Shown piece by piece: positions 58,603-64,000 of a DNA stretch of 64,000 nt (the stretch's first letter is position 1; each line of letters starts with the position of its first letter). A model generated the notes under the pieces. The model was not told the DNA's origin, searched no databases, and saw only the letters and a program-made list of their open reading frames with translations. This DNA is from a virus: positions 1-64,000 of the IMG/VR virus record IMGVR_UViG_3300002460_000003; one strand, written 5' to 3'. The position numbers and the translations under genes were made by a program.

Positions 58603-59078
58603 TTGTAAACCTCTGGAACAAACTTGCCAATATCCGGTGACTCATGATGCTTCAACTTCATTACCTTGTTATCTACATTACGTTTTACAGTGTAGTAAAG
58701 CTCTCCATCATACTGTACAGACTCAACATAACACTCTTCTCCTTTATCTGCAAGGCATTCCTTACTCTCAGCGGCATAAGTATAGCTTGTAGTGAACTTG
58801 CTATCATTGTTCTCACATACAGCGTCCCACGCTTTCTTAGTGTCTACTTCCCCAGCGATTAGCAAGTCTTCCATGTATTCATTAGTGTAGCGTACATCAA
58901 GGAATCCATCAAGTACAGCCTGCATGTTCTCTTCTTCACAAGCATCAAGAAGTTCTTTTGCCTCCTCATACACACGTTCTGCTTGATGCTTCAGTTGTTT
59001 CCAGTATTCATAATCAGCCCCCATGTGTGGTGCATTGCCGCTGATTACATTAAATTTAGTTACACGGTAGTTACTCAC
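58599..59078 (-). CDS. MazG-like nucleotide pyrophosphohydrolase
   Basis: 159 residues. Helical metal-binding pattern EEAKELLDACEEEN...VLDGFLDVRYTNEYM (E-x-x-E then D-x-x-D), then AWDAVCENNDSKF, as in phage MazG-type enzymes. They hydrolyse NTPs/dNTPs and have been linked to lowering alarmone effects. The C-terminal about 60 residues form an added strand-rich segment. Confidence 0.75.
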   Translation of the reverse strand: MSNYRVTKFNVISGNAPHMGADYEYWKQLKHQAERVYEEAKELLDACEEENMQAVLDGFLDVRYTNEYMEDLLIAGEVDTKKAWDAVCENNDSKFTTSYTYAAESKECLADKGEECYVESVQYDGELYYTVKRNVDNKVMKLKHHESPDIGKFVPEVYK

Positions 59079-59356
59079 TGTTTCTCCTTCAGTTTAATTT
59101 CAAATTCATTAATAACATCCGACAACTCATTCACTTCTTTAGTCATACTATCGAAAATATCCTGCCTCTTTTCATTCAGGTATTCTAGATACTCACCACC
59201 CAACTCAAGCATTCGCGTTCGGTACTCTTCAATTGGTTCCTCCCAAATCTGTACACCTTGCCCATTCCACATTGTACCACGAGCAAACTTAGCCTCTTTA
59301 CTAAGCTTCTCTTTAATCTTAGAAATTGTCTCATGAATATCATCAAACTCAGACAT
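59075..59356 (-). CDS. Hypothetical coiled-coil protein, 93 aa
   Basis: Long charged helices: IHETISKIKEKLSKEAKF and QDIFDSMTKEVNELSDVINEFEIKLKEK. Overlaps the MazG-like gene at ATGA. Function unknown. Confidence 0.55.
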   Translation of the reverse strand: MSEFDDIHETISKIKEKLSKEAKFARGTMWNGQGVQIWEEPIEEYRTRMLELGGEYLEYLNEKRQDIFDSMTKEVNELSDVINEFEIKLKEKQ

Positions 59357-59365
59357 ACTCCCTCC

Positions 59366-59914
59366 TTATAAATATCGACTACAAATCTTATTAACAACTT
59401 CATCATCCCAAACACCAAATGACATTTCAACTTCACACTGAACATCTTGTGTATATGGTGTATTAAACAGTATTCGCTTCTCTTTGTCAAACCCCTTTAA
59501 TTGACTCATACGATCATCAATCATTGCTACAACAGAGCCATTCATTCCCCACTTCTCTTTAGTGAGCATTACACCAGACTTAAAAGGAAACCACTCATCC
59601 AGCCAATAGTACTTAGTCTTGCTGTGCATTCCCTTGTGTTGGCTGATGAAGAAGATATCGAAGTGCTCAGAGAGCTTTTCAAGCGCTTCAACACTACCTT
59701 GTATCGGGGAAAACTGACTGTAATCAAGCGTTCTCCAGTAGTGCAATGGGTCAGCCACAGAGGGGAACAACTCACTTAAATTGTATGGTAATTCCCCGAC
59801 GATTTCTACTTCATTCTCAAATCCATTGTGGTATTGAAGGTACTGTATCCACCCCTCATCAGAGGGGCAAACACAGAGGTCAACATCGCACCCCAAGATG
59901 GGCTTAGTCACCAT
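59366..59914 (-). CDS. 5'(3')-deoxyribonucleotidase-like HAD phosphatase
   Basis: 182 residues. The HAD nucleophile pair is Asp10-Val-Asp12 in ILGCDVDLCVC; later motifs are FFISQHKG (motif II Ser), KEKWGMNGSVVAMIDDRMSQL (motifs III-IV, Asp-Asp). This matches NT5C-type phosphatases that dephosphorylate nucleoside monophosphates. May scavenge host nucleotides or trim dUMP pools. Confidence 0.7.
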   Translation of the reverse strand: MVTKPILGCDVDLCVCPSDEGWIQYLQYHNGFENEVEIVGELPYNLSELFPSVADPLHYWRTLDYSQFSPIQGSVEALEKLSEHFDIFFISQHKGMHSKTKYYWLDEWFPFKSGVMLTKEKWGMNGSVVAMIDDRMSQLKGFDKEKRILFNTPYTQDVQCEVEMSFGVWDDEVVNKICSRYL

Positions 59915-60392
59915 ACTGTAGTTCCAAGATCAGTTCAAGGTAGTGAATTGCCTTTTCAATATCAGCCTTACCATTCTTCAGCTTGTGGCGAGTTGTGTAT
60001 TTAATCACATTCCCTTGGAAGTAATCAAGACCGTTAGCTTGAATATACTCAACTGGTTGAATCTTACAACCTTTGTAATGGCCCCCACTCACTTGCTTGT
60101 CTAGTGCCGATAGTGGGTTGGTTGTGTAAACCTCAACACTGTCTTCTTTAGTATTCAGAAGGACTAGTGGGTTTGTACCAAAACTTTCAACACCAATATA
60201 ACCCTCTGCATTCCCGGGCTTACTAGTCCACAATCCAGAGTCGTAGGCTTTGATAGTCCAACCCGGTTCCCCATAGTATCCCTCATCAGTAAAAGAAATA
60301 AGTTCTACATATTTAGAACAATCCTGCTCTAATAAACCCCAACCAGTCTCTTTAATCAAAACAACATCACCAGATTTCAAATCACTATTCAT
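59904..60392 (-). CDS. DUF3310 (SaV-like) protein
   Basis: 162 residues. The C-terminal about 55 residues HYKGCKIQPVEYIQANGL, DYFQGNVIKYTTRHKLKNGKADIEKAIHYLEL are a clear DUF3310 domain, sometimes called nucleotide-kinase-like, of unproven function. The N-terminal about 100 residues form a separate strand-rich domain. Overlaps the nucleotidase gene. Confidence 0.8.
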   Translation of the reverse strand: MNSDLKSGDVVLIKETGWGLLEQDCSKYVELISFTDEGYYGEPGWTIKAYDSGLWTSKPGNAEGYIGVESFGTNPLVLLNTKEDSVEVYTTNPLSALDKQVSGGHYKGCKIQPVEYIQANGLDYFQGNVIKYTTRHKLKNGKADIEKAIHYLELILELQYGD

Positions 60393-60401
60393 ATTTACTC
60401 C

Positions 60402-61181
60402 TTACAAATATTTTTCTAATAGGTATTTAAGAGAAACAAAACAAGGATCATATTTACCCTCGCTCACTTGGTTCTTCATGACAACACCACGCCAGTGAGA
60501 CTTATTCCCTTGGCTTCCCATGTAACCTTCATCATGCATATAAAATGCACCAGCTACAAGCCCTTGTCGTGCCTCACCATCTGGTAGGAACTGAATACCG
60601 TATTGCAGCGTTTGTTGATGGCCCATGCTGAATGACCAACCCAAGTTCTTCAACTTAGCATCAATATTACCACCTACACAGTTTTTCAGCAAGCTATTTG
60701 GATTAACAAAGTAATGACTATACCGAATACCATCGATATTGACAATCTCTAGAAAATCATGACACTCCCAGCCTGCTTCAGCAAAGCCAAGGTCATCAAC
60801 TGAAATAAGACCTTCTAGTTTACGATCATTCTCAATAGCCCGCTCAATCCGCGCCTGGTCATGATTTCCGTAGCACATAACCATTCGTGGTTTATACTGC
60901 TTCTTACGGTTCAATGCTTGCCGCATGTTGTATTCTTTGAGTGGACCTAGTAAAACATCCATTGCTTTACGTGAAGATTCAATATCTTTCGTATACATAC
61001 GACCCTCGAAAGACTTCTTACCCACATCATAGGAACTTAAACTAGGCATATCTGCCCAATCGCCGATCATTACAATAACTTCTGGTTGTTTTTTAACGAT
61101 GTAATTTCCCAATGCTTCAAGATGCTGAAGTGGTACACCATCTTTTGCTTGTACATCTGGAATAAACAAATGTCGAGTCAA
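60402..61181 (-). CDS. Calcineurin-like metallophosphoesterase
   Basis: 259 residues. Metal-site motifs: IPDVQ (usual DxH is DxQ), GDWAD, YGNHDQARIE, and later His in FSMGHQQTL. Phage relatives act as phosphatases or nucleases; the substrate is unknown. Lies in the nucleotide-metabolism run. Confidence 0.75.
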   Translation of the reverse strand: MTRHLFIPDVQAKDGVPLQHLEALGNYIVKKQPEVIVMIGDWADMPSLSSYDVGKKSFEGRMYTKDIESSRKAMDVLLGPLKEYNMRQALNRKKQYKPRMVMCYGNHDQARIERAIENDRKLEGLISVDDLGFAEAGWECHDFLEIVNIDGIRYSHYFVNPNSLLKNCVGGNIDAKLKNLGWSFSMGHQQTLQYGIQFLPDGEARQGLVAGAFYMHDEGYMGSQGNKSHWRGVVMKNQVSEGKYDPCFVSLKYLLEKYL

Positions 61182-61182
61182 C

Positions 61183-61434
61183 TTATTCTCCTTTCAATTT
61201 AAGATATGATTCTAAACTCACATGACTAAACTCAACTAACGTAGCGTAAAGATTGTACTTCTCTGCCGCATTAAGAGTTTGAAAGCTATCAAGACTAGCA
61301 TCAAGCGTGCCAAGAAAGAACTCAAAGTGTGCTCTCAAACTCTGCTCACTGATATGTACATCACCAGATGATACTTTGTGTGGAGTGTTTTCTCTACTTG
61401 GGAATTGATATATATTGTCATCTTTATCAGTCAT
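61183..61434 (-). CDS. Hypothetical protein, 83 aa
   Basis: Start at the ATG overlapping the upstream TGA. N-terminal 30 residues polar and likely disordered, then two helices. Function unknown. Confidence 0.5.
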   Translation of the reverse strand: MTDKDDNIYQFPSRENTPHKVSSGDVHISEQSLRAHFEFFLGTLDASLDSFQTLNAAEKYNLYATLVEFSHVSLESYLKLKGE

Positions 61435-61538
61435 CAAATACCTCCAGTAATCTGAGTTAACCAGATATTGGCAAACACTCCCACTTGCACAAGAAGTGAG
61501 TAGTTGCTATAGCTCCAATAAAGCTCTTCACTATTCAT
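61434..61538 (-). CDS. Small membrane peptide, 34 aa
   Basis: GGAGG eight bases before ATG, stop overlapping the next start. Starts MNSEELYWSYSNYSLLVQ and contains one hydrophobic stretch (LLVQVGVFANIWLTQI), perhaps membrane associated. Confidence 0.5.
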   Translation of the reverse strand: MNSEELYWSYSNYSLLVQVGVFANIWLTQITGGI

Positions 61539-61897
61539 TTCTTTTTACCTCCAATATATTCAGTAGTTGGTGGTATTGGGAGATAAGTAGTAGAAACACA
61601 ATCTGCAAGCTTAGTATTCATACTATAAGGTGTACATTTAGGACAACCACACGACAATCCCATAGGCTTCATTCTATCTTCTGGTGGCAGTGAATCAAAT
61701 GCACAGGTGCTTGTAATAGAGCCACCTTTACCTAAGTTTCTATCTCCCCATAGAGGTTCAGTTTGCCAGTAACTGGGGTCAACTTGGATATGATATTTAT
61801 TCCTAAGTTGTGTATCAATATACCTGTTCACGATGAAAAGCTCTTTCTCAAGAGCATCAACTCTCTTCACTAAGGCATCCAAATCAATATCTGTCAT
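61535..61897 (-). CDS. Hypothetical protein, 120 aa
   Basis: Start set at MTDIDLDALVKRVDALEKE after AAGGAGGAG. N-terminal coiled coil, then a Cys/Pro-rich region (LSCGCPKCTPY) that could bind zinc, and a basic end. Function unknown. Confidence 0.55.
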   Translation of the reverse strand: MTDIDLDALVKRVDALEKELFIVNRYIDTQLRNKYHIQVDPSYWQTEPLWGDRNLGKGGSITSTCAFDSLPPEDRMKPMGLSCGCPKCTPYSMNTKLADCVSTTYLPIPPTTEYIGGKKK

Positions 61898-62039
61898 TTG
61901 TCTCCTCCTTATAAAACTCAAGAGCCAATTCATCTAACTCTCTACCAAAAGCATTAACATCTGCTTCTAATTGCTTTAGTCTGTCTTCAAAGTCAAGCAT
62001 CTTTCGTGTTAGGATTTGGTAATCAATATCATCTATCAT
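61884..62039 (-). CDS. Hypothetical coiled-coil protein, 51 aa
   Basis: ATG to TGA; a single long amphipathic helix (LTRKMLDFEDRLKQLEADVN). Overlaps the next gene by 14 bases and the upstream gene by four. Function unknown. Confidence 0.5.
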   Translation of the reverse strand: MIDDIDYQILTRKMLDFEDRLKQLEADVNAFGRELDELALEFYKEETNDRY

Positions 62040-62251
62040 TCTTCGTCCCTCAGAATCTTTAAACCCATCACTTTAGTGAAATCGGGAATCATATTCCCAT
62101 TATAGATTAATCGCCATGTACCGTCTGGTAGTTGATCAAGATGAATCATATTCTGTTTAGTTTTTACTGCTGTGGCTTTAGACAGCACAAGCACCTCACC
62201 AGTTCCCTCTAGCTCGATAGCTCGATAAGTGTCACCCTTCATTTTGCTCAT
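62036..62251 (-). CDS. Hypothetical protein, 71 aa
   Basis: Small beta-rich protein (AIELEGTGEVLVLSKATAV, MIHLDQLPDGTWRLIYNG). Overlaps the HNH gene by 20 bases. Function unknown. Confidence 0.5.
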   Translation of the reverse strand: MSKMKGDTYRAIELEGTGEVLVLSKATAVKTKQNMIHLDQLPDGTWRLIYNGNMIPDFTKVMGLKILRDEE

Positions 62252-62774
62252 TCTTCAACACCTCTCTAATCAAATTACGTCGAGTTTCAGCATTCTTACT
62301 ATAACCTGAAATACCATTTTTAGCTAGGAATTTATCTTGATCTGATGCTTTTTGTTTACATAGGGCAATGACTTCACTTTCAATGATCGCATCAGCCAGT
62401 GGAATGTTCAGCTTCTGTGATAATGTAACGTGGGAATGGCATGTATGGCACAACTCCCTAATGTCATCAAACGTCACCCATAGAATCATTTTAGCCCATT
62501 CTGTGAATGTTTGCCAATCTTTAAATCCGTAACCGCCCTCCAAATGATCAACCTCGCAAGTGCGTGACTGTTGCCCACACATCTCACAGTCACTACACCA
62601 TACCTCTTTACCCTTCACACCAATAGGTGCTTTGTAACGTCTCTGTTGTTTGTAAGCAATTTTCACCGGATGGCGGGACCAGATGCGGCGGATTGAACCT
62701 CTTAGCCAATTGAAGTAGGCTTTCTCATCCTTCCAAGGTGAGTTTGGAATTTTCCATGGTTCTTTCATTCCCAT
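62232..62774 (-). CDS. HNH-type nuclease-like protein, 180 aa
   Basis: Zinc-finger part CSDCEMCGQQSRTCEVDHLEGG, with the HNH-like D-H, then ELCHTCHSHVTLSQKL. Cys pairs on both sides suggest a zinc-stabilised HNH fold. It may process replication or packaging intermediates or be a mobile gene; position in a replication block favours the first. Confidence 0.65.
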   Translation of the reverse strand: MGMKEPWKIPNSPWKDEKAYFNWLRGSIRRIWSRHPVKIAYKQQRRYKAPIGVKGKEVWCSDCEMCGQQSRTCEVDHLEGGYGFKDWQTFTEWAKMILWVTFDDIRELCHTCHSHVTLSQKLNIPLADAIIESEVIALCKQKASDQDKFLAKNGISGYSKNAETRRNLIREVLKNEQNEG

Positions 62775-63103
62775 GCTGGTACGAACTTTTCTGTCTTCTG
62801 CTTCGTAACGTAATGAGCAGGGATGACTTGTTCAGGGACAAGCTCTTGATACTCTTCTACCTTGCAGTAGTCAACATCGTCCCACTCACAGCCCCAGTCA
62901 TCGCTCCATGTACCATTTAGGGTGACACAAACCCCTAGGAAATCAGAGGCATCAATATCATCATTCTTTAATTCCTCTACATCTGTTTGAGTGAATGTAT
63001 GGCTCACCCATGCATAGAATGACGAACCTTTACGGTGCTCTTTCTCAAACTCACCGGCCTCTGCCACATAGTCTTGCAACTGTTCTTTAGTAATTTTATT
63101 CAT
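62765..63103 (-). CDS. Hypothetical acidic protein, 112 aa
   Basis: Acidic, aromatic; WSDDWGCEWDDVDYCKVEEY in the middle. Overlaps both the exonuclease and HNH genes by eight to ten bases. Possibly an accessory factor for one of them. Confidence 0.55.
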   Translation of the reverse strand: MNKITKEQLQDYVAEAGEFEKEHRKGSSFYAWVSHTFTQTDVEELKNDDIDASDFLGVCVTLNGTWSDDWGCEWDDVDYCKVEEYQELVPEQVIPAHYVTKQKTEKFVPAWE

Positions 63104-64000
63104 AATCCACCTCCATAGCTTTTAAAAAATCACGAACATGACCAACATCTTTAGTAACATCTGTTCGCATCCTCAACAACCTAAACTGTTCGTTCAAATG
63201 GTCAAGCCAATTACGTTCGGATACATCACCCCTGAAAGATTTAAATGGTTGTTTCTCATCTCCGTAGAACGCTCTATAAGCCTCTACAACACGTTCAAAT
63301 ACTTCTTTAGGGCTTTGTGCATCTCCAACTAAAGCTCTTGCTGTCTTCTCTCCTAAACCCTTTCCTGAGCGCCTAATTGCATACTTCTTATGTAGTTCAT
63401 CAGTAAGCTTTGGTAAGCCCGGAATTGAGTCAATTGTATCTCCGCTGAGGTGCTGACTTGCCAAGTTCTTAATAGCTTCAAGTGGTGTTATCTCAACTAA
63501 TCCAAGTTCAGGTTTATCGAAGTTGTAGTGGATTTGTGGATATTGTCCTAAATCTTTATCACACCAAACCCCAACAACACTGAGCTTATCAAAGTCCCTC
63601 TTAGCTTTAATCCAACCTTTCCAAAGCTCCTGAGTTACAATCTCATCTGTCTCAACACCTTCTGCTATAACCATATGTGCTTTGTATTTAGTCAACATGT
63701 ATTCTTTGACAACATCATACAACAAAGGTTTACTTGGTCGTTCATTTTTATATGGTTGGGTCTGAGCAATATCATAACGGAAATTCTCACCAACACCAAA
63801 ACAAATCTTGAAGTCTTTACACCAAGGCTGGTTTGTGATTACCTCAATCTTAGATTTGAATCGCCCTTTAACAATTTGCTCTGGTGTTACAACAGCACCA
63901 CTATAGTTAGTAGTCCCTGTAAGCAAACGAACACCAGCAACAACTTCAAAAGCATCTGGTGAAACTTTATCCAATCCTTTCTCAATCTTTTTAGCATTCA
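63096..64000 (-). CDS. 5'-3' exonuclease (flap-nuclease family), partial
   Basis: The frame stays open to the window edge, so the N-terminus is missing. Motifs: AEGVETDEIVTQ (metal-binding Asp/Glu), VVGVWCDKDLGQ (Asp pair), and a helix-hairpin-helix SGDTIDSIPGLPKLT...GKGLGEKTARALVGD. These match the T5 D15/T7 gp6-type nuclease. It removes RNA primers and flaps and acts with the DNA ligase. Confidence 0.85.
   Translation of the reverse strand, partial: NAKKIEKGLDKVSPDAFEVVAGVRLLTGTTNYSGAVVTPEQIVKGRFKSKIEVITNQPWCKDFKICFGVGENFRYDIAQTQPYKNERPSKPLLYDVVKEYMLTKYKAHMVIAEGVETDEIVTQELWKGWIKAKRDFDKLSVVGVWCDKDLGQYPQIHYNFDKPELGLVEITPLEAIKNLASQHLSGDTIDSIPGLPKLTDELHKKYAIRRSGKGLGEKTARALVGDAQSPKEVFERVVEAYRAFYGDEKQPFKSFRGDVSERNWLDHLNEQFRLLRMRTDVTKDVGHVRDFLKAMEVDYE

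Noticed and set aside
1-64000. CRISPR arrays, insertion sequences, integrase or attachment sites
   Set aside because: No regularly spaced repeat array, transposase motif or recombinase signature was seen on either strand.

Overview
The window is about 64 kb of a contractile-tailed (myovirus-type) double-stranded DNA bacteriophage. Large and small terminase, portal, capsid, tail sheath, tail tube, baseplate, tailspike and lysis genes are all present. A signal-anchored lysozyme plus a nested Rz/Rz1 spanin pair indicates a Gram-negative host; class Ia ribonucleotide reductase and sigma70-like promoters fit a proteobacterial host. No integrase or lysogeny module is visible. Base composition is AT-rich except in the tailspike. 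The window ends inside a 5'-3' exonuclease gene, so the genome continues to the right.

Layout. (1) 0.1-0.25 kb: a tiny rightward membrane-peptide gene with a strong terminator. (2) 0.5-20.35 kb: a leftward operon of about sixty mostly tiny overlapping genes, many with Cys pairs or membrane segments. Recognisable enzymes are a SpoT-like HD hydrolase, ATP-dependent DNA ligase, dCMP deaminase, ClpP-like protease and PhoH-like ATPase, plus two HNH/AP2-type mobile-endonuclease genes, one with a frameshift at an A8 tract. (3) 20.36-21.0 kb: divergent promoters, 14-bp-period repeats and a 41-residue ribbon-helix-helix protein. (4) 21.0-24.3 kb: small regulators, consecutive promoters with exact 17-bp spacers, a structured RNA with two anti-Shine-Dalgarno-like loops, a tRNA-Phe-like remnant, the small terminase, a 540-nt structured RNA locus, and tRNA-Asn and tRNA-Thr. 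(5) 24.3-49.5 kb: virion genes, including a terminase gene split by a 245-nt group I intron inside Walker A, a tail chaperone with a -1 frameshift site, three tandem tube-like genes, a baseplate gene starting at ATT, and a mosaic tailspike. (6) 49.5-51.6 kb: lysis genes and terminator. (7) 51.66-64.0 kb, leftward: RNA ligase 2, glutaredoxin, NrdB, NrdA, ThyX, MazG-like, 5'-nucleotidase-like, DUF3310, phosphoesterase, HNH and exonuclease genes.

How it fits together. The leftward blocks supply host takeover and nucleotide supply (NrdA/NrdB/glutaredoxin, dCMP deaminase, ThyX, nucleotide hydrolases), replication and repair (ligase, exonuclease) and RNA handling (RNA ligase, PhoH). The rightward block builds the particle and lyses the cell. 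Several loci use unusual expression devices: self-splicing, programmed frameshift, rare start codon, and a hairpin bridging ribosome site and start. Start codons were chosen from ribosome-binding-site spacing, so many small-gene 5' ends are revised relative to the longest open frame. All family names rest on motifs seen by eye; no database search was run.
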